The notes: generated by a model not told the origin, from the letters alone. A stretch of 44,674 nt of DNA from Micromonospora craterilacus (GCF_003236315.1 NZ_POTY01000019.1:1-44674), one strand, 5' to 3'. Shown: positions 32,870 to 41,650, counted from the stretch's first letter. A program made the numbers and translations.

Positions 32870-33586
32870 TCACCCTCGGGACAGCCGCCCGAGGAAGCTC
32901 CGGATCCGCTCCCGGGCCCGATCGGTGATCTCCGGGCCGTGGGTGAAGGCGGCCACGTCGTACTCCAGTTCGCCGAGCACGTGTGCGGTGCGCTGGGTCA
33001 TCCGGAAGTCGGCGCAGAACGCCTTGACCGGCCATCGGACGCCGGCCACGTTGAACAGCGCGTCGCCGGTGATCAGCACCCGCGTCGGCTCGTGCAACAG
33101 CGAGACATGACCCGGCGAGTGGCCCGGGGTGTGCACCACCCGCAGCCCGCCGCCGACGTCGAGCAGGTCTCCGTCGGCCAGCGGCTGGGCCACCTGGAAG
33201 GCCGGGAAGCGGCCCGACGACAGGCGGGCGAACAGCCGCGCGCCGCCGACGGTCGGATCTCCCGGCGCGGCCCTGCCGGCCTCGGCGTACGGGACGTCGG
33301 CGGCGTGCAGGGCGAGCGACGCGCCGGTGCGGCGGGCCACCTCGGCCGCCCCGCCGACGTGGTCGGGATGCGCGTGGGTGAGCACGATCCGGGTGACGTC
33401 GGCGGGCTGCTTGCCGATCGCGGCCAGCCCGCGCACGATCCGGGCCGGCGCACGCTTCACCCCGCAGTCCACGAGGGTGACGCTGCCGTCGTCGGCGACC
33501 AGGGCGTACGAGTTGACCAGCGCCCGGCCCGCGGTGGGGATACGCCAGACACCCGGGGCGAGCACAACTGCGGCTGACCGCGCCAT
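32870..33586 (-). CDS. MBL-fold metallo-hydrolase
   Basis: 238 aa. Metal-site motifs LTHAHPDHVGG, HTPGHSPGHVSLL, LITGDALFN and a late FTHGPEI follow the glyoxalase II-like pattern. N-terminus VWRIPTAGRALVNSYALVADDGSVTLVDCG is the usual start of this subfamily. Distinct from the mscR-linked MBL protein, with no pathway partner next to it. Substrate unknown. Confidence 0.87.
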   Translation of the reverse strand: MARSAAVVLAPGVWRIPTAGRALVNSYALVADDGSVTLVDCGVKRAPARIVRGLAAIGKQPADVTRIVLTHAHPDHVGGAAEVARRTGASLALHAADVPYAEAGRAAPGDPTVGGARLFARLSSGRFPAFQVAQPLADGDLLDVGGGLRVVHTPGHSPGHVSLLHEPTRVLITGDALFNVAGVRWPVKAFCADFRMTQRTAHVLGELEYDVAAFTHGPEITDRARERIRSFLGRLSRG

Positions 33587-33677
33587 CGGCGCACCCTACC
33601 ATCCATCACGGCCGATGCTCGGGCGCGGCGTCGACCCCCGCGGGTCCGGCCGGCGTCAGGGCGGGAAGGATGACAGG

Positions 33678-34091
33678 GTGGCCAAGCGAGACAGACGACC
33701 GGCACAGCGGGCCGGAGCGGCCGGAGCGTGCCCGTGCGGGCAGGGTCTGCCGTACGCGGACTGTTGCGGGCGGTTGCACCGGGGTGAGGCCGACGCGCCG
33801 ACGGCCGAGGCGCTGATGCGGTCCCGGTACGCCGCCTTCGCCGTCGGCGAGCCGGATTACCTGCTACGCAGTTGGCACAGCCGCACCCGGCCGCCCCGGC
33901 TGCTCCTCGATCTCGGCCAACGCTGGACCGGGCTGGAGATCGTCGGCGCCGACCAGGGCGGCCTGTTCGACAGTACGGGCACCGTGGAGTTCCGCGCCCA
34001 CTACCGCGAGGGCGGCCGGCAGGGCACGCTGACCGAGCGCAGCCGTTTCGTCCGCGAGGACGGGCGCTGGGTCTACCTCGACGCCGAGTAA
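33678..34091 (+). CDS. YchJ-family (UPF0225) protein
   Basis: 137 aa from the GTG at 33678, with GGGAAGGA upstream. It opens basic (VAKRDRRPAQRAG), then the SEC-C-like zinc motif CPCGQGLPYADCCGRLHRG, TAEALMRSRYAAFAVGEPDYLLRSWH, WTGLEIVGADQGG and EFRAHYREGG...FVREDGRWVYLD, a cystatin/NTF2-like body. YchJ proteins are widespread and uncharacterised; the Cys cluster probably binds zinc. Convergent with the MFS gene. Confidence 0.88.
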   Translation: MAKRDRRPAQRAGAAGACPCGQGLPYADCCGRLHRGEADAPTAEALMRSRYAAFAVGEPDYLLRSWHSRTRPPRLLLDLGQRWTGLEIVGADQGGLFDSTGTVEFRAHYREGGRQGTLTERSRFVREDGRWVYLDAE

Positions 34092-34107
34092 CCCTGACCG
34101 GCGGCCG

Positions 34108-35343
34108 TCACCCGTCGGTCCGGACTGGCGGCGTCGGATCCGGCACCGGCTCGGGCGAGGTCCGGCCACCTGCCACCCGGGTCGCCAGCGTCACCGCGAC
34201 CAGCAGGTACGGCACGGCGGCGACCGCGAACGCGAACGCCACCCCGTTGCCGGCCACGGTGGCGACCAGGCCGAACCCGGCGTACACCACGATGATGGTC
34301 AGGTCGGTCGCCATCCCGGCCAGCGAGGTGACGGTGGCTCGGCCCGGGCCGTTGATCCGCGCCTGCAACCGCGCGTCGGCCAGCACCGAGGCGAGTTGGA
34401 GACCGCAGAACGCCACCGCCACCAGCAGGAACCCGATTGGTCGGCGGAGCAGCGCGCCCCCGGCCAGGGCCAGTGCCGAGCCGGCCAGCAGGAGCGCGTA
34501 CCCGGGGGTGCGCAGTCGCTGGCCGGCCGGGGCGAGCAGACCACCGGCGATCTGCCCGACCGTGACGAGTAGGAGCAGCAGGGGCACCGTCGTCAGGGCG
34601 ACGCCGGTGTCCCGGGCCAACAACGGGGTGTACTCGTCCAGCGCGCCCCAGACCGCGGTGACCGCCGCGACCAGCAGCACGGCTGCGCGTACCGCCCGGT
34701 CGCCGCGTACCTCGACGATGCCCGCCCGCAGGCCCGGCCACCAGCCGGGTTCCTCGGCACCGGCGGCGGGCCGGCGGTGTTCGGGGAAGCGGGCGGCGAC
34801 GGCCGCGGCGAGCAGGCAGGCCGCCACGCTGCCGGCACCGACGGCCGGGTAGCCGCCGAGACCGAGCACCGGACCGGCCAGCAGGATCGACCCGAGCACG
34901 CCGACGGTGCCGGCGGTGCGGGCCCGTCCGATGGTGCGGGCGTACCGGCTGGCGGCGCCGAGGTGGTCGAGTTCGTCGTAGACCAGTGCCTCCAGCGCGC
35001 CGGAGGCGAGCGCGCCGCCGGCTCCCCAGAGGACGAACCCGACGGCGAACGCGGGATAGGACGGCGCGAACGTCCACAGGGCGAAGCCGGCGGCCGTGCA
35101 CAGCGGCGCGAGGCAGAGCAGCTGGCGTCGCGAGGTCGCGTCGGCCCACGCGCCGGAGGGCACCTCCAGCACGATGCCGGCCAGCGCCCAGATCACGAAG
35201 AGCGAGGAGATCTGGCCGACCGACAGGCCGGTGTCGGCGAACAGCAGCGCGTACACCGGGTAGAGCAGGACGAGGTCGGTGAGGAACGCGTACGCGTAGA
35301 GGGTGGCCGCCAGCCGGCGGACACCCGTCGAGGTGCGGGTCAT
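34108..35343 (-). CDS. MFS transporter
   Basis: 411 aa from the ATG at 35343, preceded by GGAAAGG; a longer in-frame start adds nine hydrophilic residues. About 12 membrane segments. Motif region GAWADATSRRQLL between TM2 and TM3, helix-rich remainder, C-terminal Pro-rich tail. Sequence style (YAYAFLTDLVLLYPVYALLFADTGLSVGQIS) suggests a drug- or metabolite-efflux subfamily. Substrate unknown. Confidence 0.85.
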   Translation of the reverse strand: MTRTSTGVRRLAATLYAYAFLTDLVLLYPVYALLFADTGLSVGQISSLFVIWALAGIVLEVPSGAWADATSRRQLLCLAPLCTAAGFALWTFAPSYPAFAVGFVLWGAGGALASGALEALVYDELDHLGAASRYARTIGRARTAGTVGVLGSILLAGPVLGLGGYPAVGAGSVAACLLAAAVAARFPEHRRPAAGAEEPGWWPGLRAGIVEVRGDRAVRAAVLLVAAVTAVWGALDEYTPLLARDTGVALTTVPLLLLLVTVGQIAGGLLAPAGQRLRTPGYALLLAGSALALAGGALLRRPIGFLLVAVAFCGLQLASVLADARLQARINGPGRATVTSLAGMATDLTIIVVYAGFGLVATVAGNGVAFAFAVAAVPYLLVAVTLATRVAGGRTSPEPVPDPTPPVRTDG

Positions 35344-35421
35344 GAGGCCTTTCCAGGTGGGACGGATCACGGACGCCGATGTAACGGCGACCGCGGGCGG
35401 CCCACGGCCTCGGATGACTCA

Positions 35422-36387
35422 TCAATGTCGCCAGGTCATGGCGGTGATGCTAGCCCGGCGACCCGGTGGCCCGCCACGGCGAAACCGGGACGCGCCGCGG
35501 GACGGGACCGAGGTGGCCCCGTCCCGCGACCCGCTCAGCGGGGGAACTGCTCGTCGGGCCTCGGCAGCACCATGGTGGAGTCGCTGTCGTCGGTGCTGCG
35601 TGGCGCCGGGCGCGGCAAAGGTCGACGCGCCGGGTGCCGGCGTGGTGGCCGCGGGCGTCGGCTCGGCGAGGTGCGCCGCGGTGTCACGGCGGCCGGCGGA
35701 GTAGGCGCGGGCGTGCGCGGCGATGGTCCGCGACTCCTCCTCGGCGCGGGACAGCCACGAATCCCAGCGGCTCTGCATCGGCCGGACCAGCCCGCCGCCG
35801 ACCCCGACCACCAGGATGCCGCCGATGGTGGCCAGCACGGCGATCAGCACCGGGGTGGTCACGGCCGTGGCGACCCCGATCTGGTTGAGCGCGGCGATGA
35901 CGCCGAGGCCGATGATGAACACCGAGGCGATGGTGGCCAGCAGTCGGCCGTACGACAGCCCGCCGAGCGCGCCGGAGATGATGTCCTTCACCGCGCTGGC
36001 GATGGCGGCGGCCACGACCACGATGACGATCGCGACGAAGGCGCGGGGCAGCCAGGCGATGACCCCGGCGATCAGATCGGAGATCGGGTTCGGCCCCCAC
36101 ACGCCGAAGGCGAGGTAGAGGGTGAGCAGCAGGATGCCGTAGTAGGCGAGCCGGGCGACGATGCCGCTGGCGTCGTAGCGGGATCGGGCCAGTGCCCGCC
36201 GGATCCCGCCGCGCTCGACCGCCCGGTCGAAGCCGACGCGTTCGAGCAGCCGGTCGGCGAGCTTCAGGACCGCCTTGGCAATCAGCCAGCCGGCCACCAG
36301 GATCGCCACGAAGGCGACGGCCTTGGGCAGGAAGAGAAGTATCGAACGGAGGGTGTCCCCCACCGCGTCACCGAAGTTGTCTCGCAT
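35422..36387 (-). CDS. TM-helix (mechanosensitive channel-like) membrane protein, C-terminal frameshift suspected
   Basis: 321 aa from the ATG at 36387, with GGAGGT 7 nt upstream. The first ~220 residues hold five or so membrane helices with the repeated conserved TM-helix pattern (LPKAVAFVAILVAGWLIAKAVLKLADRLLERVGFDRAVERGGI; YYGILLLTLYLAFGV; AGVIAWLPRAFVAIVIVVVAA), as in channel-like TM_helix proteins. From about residue 260 the chain turns Arg-rich and atypical. The +1 frame there reads RSTDDSDSTMVLPRPDEQFPR and stops at 35535, a more natural end. A one-base indel near 35600 is therefore likely. Membrane location; ion conductance not shown. Confidence 0.8.
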   Translation of the reverse strand: MRDNFGDAVGDTLRSILLFLPKAVAFVAILVAGWLIAKAVLKLADRLLERVGFDRAVERGGIRRALARSRYDASGIVARLAYYGILLLTLYLAFGVWGPNPISDLIAGVIAWLPRAFVAIVIVVVAAAIASAVKDIISGALGGLSYGRLLATIASVFIIGLGVIAALNQIGVATAVTTPVLIAVLATIGGILVVGVGGGLVRPMQSRWDSWLSRAEEESRTIAAHARAYSAGRRDTAAHLAEPTPAATTPAPGASTFAAPGATQHRRQRLHHGAAEARRAVPPLSGSRDGATSVPSRGASRFRRGGPPGRRASITAMTWRH

Positions 36388-36473
36388 CGGATGGACCTCC
36401 ACAGGGGCGGGTGCTTGGTCCGGCCCGACCTACCCGGGTGGTGTGCGAGGGAAACGTCCGCGGTGCCCCGGCG

Positions 36474-37400
36474 TCAGCCCGGGCAGGTGTAGACCACCTC
36501 GGTGCTCGCCTGCGCCGGAGTCGGGGAGACGATGTTCACCGTGGCGGTCTCGGTGGTGGTGCCGACCCCGCTGAACGACCAGCGCAGGGTCAGCTCCACC
36601 GTGCGCTGACCCCAACCGACCCGCTCCTCGAGCAGGGCACCGGGCGCGCTGCCGGAGCGCAGCCACTGGTACTCGATGACTCCCGCGCGGCCGTTGGTCC
36701 GCACCGTGGCGACCACGTCGACGCTGACGTCGCACTGCTCGCCGGCCGGGCGGGGCACGGCGACGCTCACCTCGGCGATCTCCACCGGGCTGAGCCGCTG
36801 CCAGATCCACAATCCGACCGCGGCGAGCAGCGCGAGGGTGAGCAGGGTGGACAGCACCGAGACGAGCCGGCGCCAGGCCGACCGACGGCGCGGTGGCGCG
36901 GTGGGTGTCGGCCAGGCCGGCGCCGGCGGCGGGGCGGCCGGCACGCCAGGCCCGAACCGCAGCTCACCGCCGGGACCGGCGGTCGGCGCCGCGAGCGGTT
37001 CGGCAGCGGTACGCGCCCCGACCGGGCCCGCCGGGGCGACGGCGGCCCCGGTCACGGTGCCTCCCGCACCGGTACGGGCGGCCTGCGGTGCCGCCAGCGG
37101 TGGTGCGTGCCGCACCGTGCGGTCCACCGACACCGTAGGGTCCAGCGACACCGTGCGATCCAGCGACACCGTGCGGTCCGGCGAGGCCGTCTGTTCCAGC
37201 GAGGCCGTCTGGTCCAGTGACACCGTCTGGTCCAGCGACACCGTTGCCTGGTTCGCGTCCAGGTGGACGGTCGGGTCGTCCGTCGACGGCCACGACATCG
37301 ACCCCAGGCCGACCGTCGGCTCGGCAGCACCGAGATGCGCCGTCGACTCCGGCACGCGCTGGGTGGGTAGGGCCTCGGTCGTGTCGTCCGGCTGGGTCAC
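36474..37400 (-). CDS. Single-pass membrane protein with Thr/Ser hexapeptide repeats
   Basis: 308 aa, GTG start after GGGAGACG. The cytoplasmic N-region holds seven tandem hexads at residues 53-94 (TVSLDQ, TVSLDQ, TASLEQ, TASPDR, TVSLDR, TVSLDP, TVSVDR), encoded by an 18-bp repeat at 37119-37244. A Pro/Ala-rich stretch precedes the membrane helix (179-200), then an outer domain of about 105 residues with two Cys (EQCDVSVDV, VVYTCPG). The gene lies 47 nt after a Ser/Thr kinase gene on the same strand. Repeated Thr/Ser beside Asp/Gln could be kinase sites; this is inference. No homologous function known to me. Confidence 0.75.
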   Translation of the reverse strand: MTQPDDTTEALPTQRVPESTAHLGAAEPTVGLGSMSWPSTDDPTVHLDANQATVSLDQTVSLDQTASLEQTASPDRTVSLDRTVSLDPTVSVDRTVRHAPPLAAPQAARTGAGGTVTGAAVAPAGPVGARTAAEPLAAPTAGPGGELRFGPGVPAAPPPAPAWPTPTAPPRRRSAWRRLVSVLSTLLTLALLAAVGLWIWQRLSPVEIAEVSVAVPRPAGEQCDVSVDVVATVRTNGRAGVIEYQWLRSGSAPGALLEERVGWGQRTVELTLRWSFSGVGTTTETATVNIVSPTPAQASTEVVYTCPG

Positions 37401-37447
37401 CGCTGCGTCTCCCGCTCGTCGTCGGCCTGGTAGGTGGGTGCGCCCGG

Positions 37448-39127
37448 TCAGCCCGGCGTGCAGAAGGAGTAGAGCGTCACGTACACCGTCGAGTCGCCGA
37501 CGGTGGTGTTGCCGGCGGCGTCCGTGGCGAGAACCGTCACCGGGATCCGGGTGGTCGACCCGGGTCGCGGCAGGTCGCCGAGCACCCCCCGGAACTGGCC
37601 GCTCCGGACCAGCGCCATGCTCTGCTCGTACGACTGCTTCTCGATGGTGTAGCGAAAGCGGACCCGCAGGTCGCCCACGGCCGTGCGGTCGTCGTTGACG
37701 AGCGCGGTGACCGTGCTGGCGGTGGGTCCGTAGGGACAGCCGGCCGGGTCCAGCTCGGTCGGGCTCGCCGTGACCCGGGCGACCGTGGGCCCGGTGGTGT
37801 CCGGCGGCGCTGGCGGGCTGGTGCTGGTCGACGGGGTGGGCGCCGGCGTCGACGGCGGCGGCGGGCTGCCGCTGGGCGTCATCGATGGTGTGGCCGGCGT
37901 CGTTGCGGTCGGGGTGGTGGTGCCGGTCGGGGTGGATGGTGCGGCGGTGGTCGGCGTGGTGGACCCGTCGGGCTCCCCGGGCGTGGCCGAGGCCGAGACC
38001 CTGCCGGTCGGCGGCGTGCCGGCGGTCAGTTCCGTCCTCGCCTCAGGCTTCGCCGCGCCGGCCGGGGCGACCGGGGTGTCCCGGGCGGCGTAACTGAGCC
38101 CGGCACCGCCGACCAGCATGGCCACCACCAGCCCACCGCCGACGAGCGCCGTCCGGGCGCGTCCCCGCCGTGGCGCGGTGCGTTCGCTGCCGTCACCAGT
38201 CGACGTGGCGGCCCCGAGCGAGGTACTGGCCACGGCGGTGGCACCGCCGGTGCCGTCCGGGAACGGGAAGAGGGCGGCCAGCAGCGCGGCCCGGCGGGCC
38301 AGCTCCCGCAGCCCGCGTTCCTCCCAGTCCGCGCCGTACGCCCCGGCGGCCACCTCCTCAAGGGTGGCCAGGAAGACCTGCGCGGGCTGCGGCCGGTCGG
38401 CGGGACGCTTGGCCATGCCGTGCCGCAGCAGGTCGTGCACCGGCGGCGGGGCCGGGTCGGTCGGGATCGGCGCGCGGGCGTGCTGCTGGCGCAGGGTGGC
38501 CAGGTCCCGCCCGTCGTACGGGGGATGGCCGGTCAGGCACTCGAAGAAGGTTGCGGTGGCGGCGTAGATGTCGCAGGCCGGGCTGGCCGGGGCGCCGGTC
38601 CACTGTTCGGGGGCCATGTAGCGCGGCGTACCGGTGACGCTGGCACCGGCGCTGGCACCGACCGGCATGGCGATGCCGAAGTCGGCGAGCTTGCTCGCGC
38701 CCTCGCCGTTGACCAGCACGTTCTCGGGCTTGTAGTCGCGGTGCACCACACCGTGGGCGTGTGCCGCGCCGAGCCCGGCAAGCGAGCCCTTGAGCACGCA
38801 CAGCGCCGACTCCGGCGTGGTCGGGCCCTGCGCGCGCAGCATCTGCCGCAGCGAGACGCCGTTGACCAGCTCCATCACGATCGCGGCGCCGCCCGGTGCC
38901 TCGACGTACTCGTAGAGGCGGCAGACGTACGGGTCGTCGATGCCGGCCAGCAGCCGGGCCTCGTCACGGAAGGCGGCCCGGAACGAGGCGTCGTCCGGCC
39001 TATCGGTCAGGTACTTGATCGCCACGGGCGTGCCGGTGCCGTCGTGGACGGCGAGGTCGACGCTGCCGGACGCGCCGGCACCGAGCCGGCGGACCGGGGT
39101 GTAGCCGGAAACCCGCCAGCCGGTCAT
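37448..39127 (-). CDS. Transmembrane Ser/Thr protein kinase (PknB-like)
   Basis: 559 aa. Kinase domain 5-265: Gly loop RLGAGASGSV, Lys38 in VAIKYL, Glu in RDEARLL, HRDYKPEN (129-136, Tyr in place of Leu/Phe), DFG (149-151) and APEQW. A juxtamembrane region leads to one membrane helix (about 327-347), a Thr/Pro-rich stalk (about 375-440) and an outer Ig-like domain of roughly 110 residues ending YVTLYSFCTPG with a Cys pair. This is the layout of receptor-type bacterial Hanks kinases, but without PASTA repeats. ATG has GGGAGTGG upstream. The following gene encodes a likely membrane partner. Confidence 0.92.
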   Translation of the reverse strand: MTGWRVSGYTPVRRLGAGASGSVDLAVHDGTGTPVAIKYLTDRPDDASFRAAFRDEARLLAGIDDPYVCRLYEYVEAPGGAAIVMELVNGVSLRQMLRAQGPTTPESALCVLKGSLAGLGAAHAHGVVHRDYKPENVLVNGEGASKLADFGIAMPVGASAGASVTGTPRYMAPEQWTGAPASPACDIYAATATFFECLTGHPPYDGRDLATLRQQHARAPIPTDPAPPPVHDLLRHGMAKRPADRPQPAQVFLATLEEVAAGAYGADWEERGLRELARRAALLAALFPFPDGTGGATAVASTSLGAATSTGDGSERTAPRRGRARTALVGGGLVVAMLVGGAGLSYAARDTPVAPAGAAKPEARTELTAGTPPTGRVSASATPGEPDGSTTPTTAAPSTPTGTTTPTATTPATPSMTPSGSPPPPSTPAPTPSTSTSPPAPPDTTGPTVARVTASPTELDPAGCPYGPTASTVTALVNDDRTAVGDLRVRFRYTIEKQSYEQSMALVRSGQFRGVLGDLPRPGSTTRIPVTVLATDAAGNTTVGDSTVYVTLYSFCTPG

Positions 39128-39454
39128 GCCACCACTCCCCGCGCTCCGCGGAGTCGGACGGCGCTCCTCCGCACGCTGATCATTATCGTTCCCACGGCCC
39201 GCGCGGCCATCGGCCCGACAGGTGCCGTCACCGGCCGGGTGGCTGCCTGGTGGCTCGTCCGATGGGCACAGTGGCCGGTGGGCGACCCGGCGGTCGCCGT
39301 CGCCGGCACGGGATGGTCAGTCACGGACACAACGTCACTGGGTAGCACCCCCGGTCAACGACCGGTCGACGGTGGACCAGCGGCACCTGGCCCGGGCGGG
39401 CACCGCCGCTCCTACGGTGGCGGCCCGACAACGCCCGTGGAAGGGACAAACGTC
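39128..39454. other. Intergenic between divergent kinase and small ORF
   Basis: 327 bp. Should contain the kinase promoter on the minus strand and the promoter of the small ORF on the plus strand. Frames crossing it are not convincing. No clear palindrome or consensus promoter was picked out. Confidence 0.4.
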
Positions 39455-39556
39455 ATGGTCGAGCGGTTCGCCGACTATCTGGCCGCCCGGGTCGCCGACC
39501 CGTCGCTGACCTTCCGGCAGCACCTGCGCCGCGTCGGCGGATCCATTGAGGAGTAA
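39455..39556 (+). CDS. Candidate 33-codon small ORF
   Basis: ATG to TAA encoding MVERFADYLAARVADPSL followed by TFRQHLRRVGGSIEE. GGAAGGGA lies about 8 nt upstream of the ATG, and almost every third codon base is G or C, as in real genes here. The peptide is amphipathic with a charged C-terminus. It precedes the amidase gene by about 100 nt. It might be a conserved small protein, a leader or a peptide precursor; I do not recognise the family. No modification genes are nearby, which argues against a RiPP precursor. Confidence 0.5.
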   Translation: MVERFADYLAARVADPSLTFRQHLRRVGGSIEE

Positions 39557-39657
39557 CTCTCGATCGACCTCTGGCGCAGCCACCGGTCTTGGCAATATCC
39601 TCCACATCACACACGCTTGATGAAGCCAGTTTTCATCCCGGTCCCGGAGGAGACGCC

Positions 39658-40793
39658 ATGCACGCCGAGCACACCGAACTGGACCGCCGGACGCTGCTGC
39701 GCGCCGGGTTCGGCGCCGCCACGGTCGCCGTGGTCGGGACCGACCTCGCCCGCCCCACCCCCGCGCGGGCCGACGCACCTGCGGACCTGGACTGGATCAT
39801 CAGCTGCGACGGGTGGGGCGCCCGGCCGCCGAAGGATCCGCTATCGGTCAGCGCGACCCCGACCAACAAGATCATCGTGCACCACATGGCCTTCCCGAAC
39901 GTCACCGACTACTCCCGCGAGCAGGCGGTGCAGCTGGCCCGCGACTGCCAGGACCTACACATCGACGGCAACGGCTGGTCGGACACCGGCCAGCACTTCA
40001 CCGTCAGCCGGGGTGGGTACGTGCTGGAGGGCCGGCGCGGCAGCCTGGAGCGGCTGCGGGCCGGCGACCGGCAGATGATCTCCGCGCACTGCCCCGGGGA
40101 GAACGGCGCCGGGCCATCGGCATCGAGAACGAGGGGACGTACGTCGACGAGACGCCACCGGAGGCGTTGCTGGACTCGCTGGTGCGGCTCTGCGTGACGA
40201 TCTGCCGGCGGTACGGGCTGCACGCGCACGATATCTTCGGCCACTGGGACTTCCGCACCACCCAGTGCCCCGGCGCGGCCTTCTACCGGCAGTTCCCTAC
40301 CCTGCGGCGGCAGGTCTTCCGCGCCCTCGGCACCAGCCTCGGCGACGTGCCGGCCCGACGCTGGCCGGACCTGTGGCGCTTCGTCAACTCCCCCTCGGTA
40401 CGCGTGGCCCAGTACCTGCTCGCCCACCACGGCTACCCCGTCGAACCGACCGGGGTGTTCGACGCGGCCACCGTGGCGGCGGTGCAGGACTGGCAGGCCC
40501 GCAACGCCCTGCCGGTCGACGTCGACGCCACGCTGAACGCCGGGACCTGGGAGACCCTCGCCCCGGAGCTGGACCAGCACTCCGCCGGCCTGCCGGTCAC
40601 CGCCGTGCAGTACCTGCTCAACTTCAAGGGGTACGCCGACGTCGCGGTGACCGGTGGCTACGACCACGCCACCCGTCGGGCGGTACGGGACCTGCAGGCC
40701 CTGCACGGCCTGCCCCGCAACGGCAAGGTCGGCACCGGCACCTGGTGCGCGATCGTCGGCGGTGTGGTGCGGCAGTCCTTCACCCGCCGCTGA
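39658..40793 (+). pseudogene. Tat-exported N-acetylmuramoyl-L-alanine amidase, frameshifted
   Basis: ATG at 39658 after GGAGGAGAC. Tat signal DRRTLLRAGFGAATVAVVG. Amidase_2/PGRP domain: IIVHHMAFPN (His ligand), HIDGNGWSDTGQHFTVSRGG, then ISAHCPGENG. At about 40107-40115 the frame breaks: the amidase sequence resumes 2 nt later as AIGIENEGTYVDE, GHWDFRTTQCPG (His and Cys ligands), followed by two peptidoglycan-binding repeats (VRVAQYLLAHHGYPVEPTGVFDAATVAAVQDWQ; VTAVQYLLNFKGYADVAVTGGY). The junction looks like a 2-base insertion in GGCGCCGGG. Either an inactivating mutation or a sequencing error; if corrected, about 378 aa. Role: cleaving the amide between muramic acid and L-Ala. Confidence 0.8.
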
Positions 40794-40837
40794 CCGTCCG
40801 GCACCAGCCCTCTCCCGACCGGCCTAGCCTGTGTGGC

Positions 40838-41650
40838 ATGTCGATCACGGATGGGGAACTCGCCGTCGCCGCCGCCGAGGCCGGTGCGGCGGCGCTGCGC
40901 GCCCGGTACGGGACGGCGCTGGCCCGCGTGGACAAGGGCGCGGGCGACTTCGCCACCGCCGCCGACCTCGACGCCGAGCGGGCGGTCCTCGACCTGCTCC
41001 GGGCCGCCCGCCCGCGGGACGAGGTGCTGGCCGAGGAGAGTGGCCGCACCGGGCCCGGCGGGAGCGAACGGGTGTGGCTGGTCGATCCGCTGTGCGGCAC
41101 GTTGAACTATGCCGCCCGTACCATGCTCGCCTCGGTGAACGTCGCCCTGCGGGTGGGTGCGACGACGACGGTGGCCGCCTGCGCCGACCCGTTCGCCGGC
41201 GAGGTGTTCTGGACCGAGGGCAGCCGGGCCCACGTACGCCGCGACGGCGTCGACGAGCAGATCATCCCGTCGGCGCGGTCCCGCCTGGTGGAGGTCAACC
41301 TCGACCCGCCGTTCCCGAACGAGGCCACGTTCCGGGCGGTCCGGTTGCTCGCCGACCCGGGATTCGAGGCACGCTTCCGGCCCCGGGTGGTCTCCACCAC
41401 CCTCGCGGTGGCCTGGGTCGCCGCCGGCCGGCGGGCCGCGTACGTGACCGACGGCCAACTGCGGGACAGCGTGCACTTCGCCAGCGGCATCGCGCTGTGC
41501 CGGGCCGCCGGTTGCGTGGTCACCGGCATCCGGGGGCAGCCGTTGCACACCGGGGTGGGCGGGCTGCTGGTGGCGGCCGACGAGGAGACCCACGCCGCCC
41601 TGTCCGCTCTGGTCGACCGGCAGTTCGCGGCAGGTCACGCCCAACTTTAG
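40838..41650 (+). CDS. Inositol-monophosphatase-like protein with altered metal site
   Basis: 270 aa from the ATG at 40838. Family features: KGAGDFATAADLDAE, EES (66-68), WLVDPLCGTLNYA (80-92) and LRDSVHFASGIALCRAAGC (209-226). In active IMPase-type enzymes these read DP(I/L)DGT and WDxAAG; here the second metal Asp of the first motif is Cys86 and the Asp of the later motif is His213. At least two metal ligands are thus replaced, so classical Mg2+-dependent phosphatase activity is doubtful. I recall this variant from other actinobacteria, so it may be a conserved subfamily. Precedes dinB by 23 nt, possibly co-transcribed. Confidence 0.82.
   Translation: MSITDGELAVAAAEAGAAALRARYGTALARVDKGAGDFATAADLDAERAVLDLLRAARPRDEVLAEESGRTGPGGSERVWLVDPLCGTLNYAARTMLASVNVALRVGATTTVAACADPFAGEVFWTEGSRAHVRRDGVDEQIIPSARSRLVEVNLDPPFPNEATFRAVRLLADPGFEARFRPRVVSTTLAVAWVAAGRRAAYVTDGQLRDSVHFASGIALCRAAGCVVTGIRGQPLHTGVGGLLVAADEETHAALSALVDRQFAAGHAQL

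Noticed and set aside
31056..33602. Very long minus-strand ORF
   Set aside because: Antisense to the surface protein and the Lys/Ala-rich H1-like gene; its Arg/Leu/Val-rich chain is the reverse reading of KAAKK codons and the 50-bp repeat.
39455..39556. RiPP precursor peptide
   Set aside because: No cyclase, protease, YcaO, radical SAM or dehydratase gene is nearby; kept only as an unassigned small ORF.
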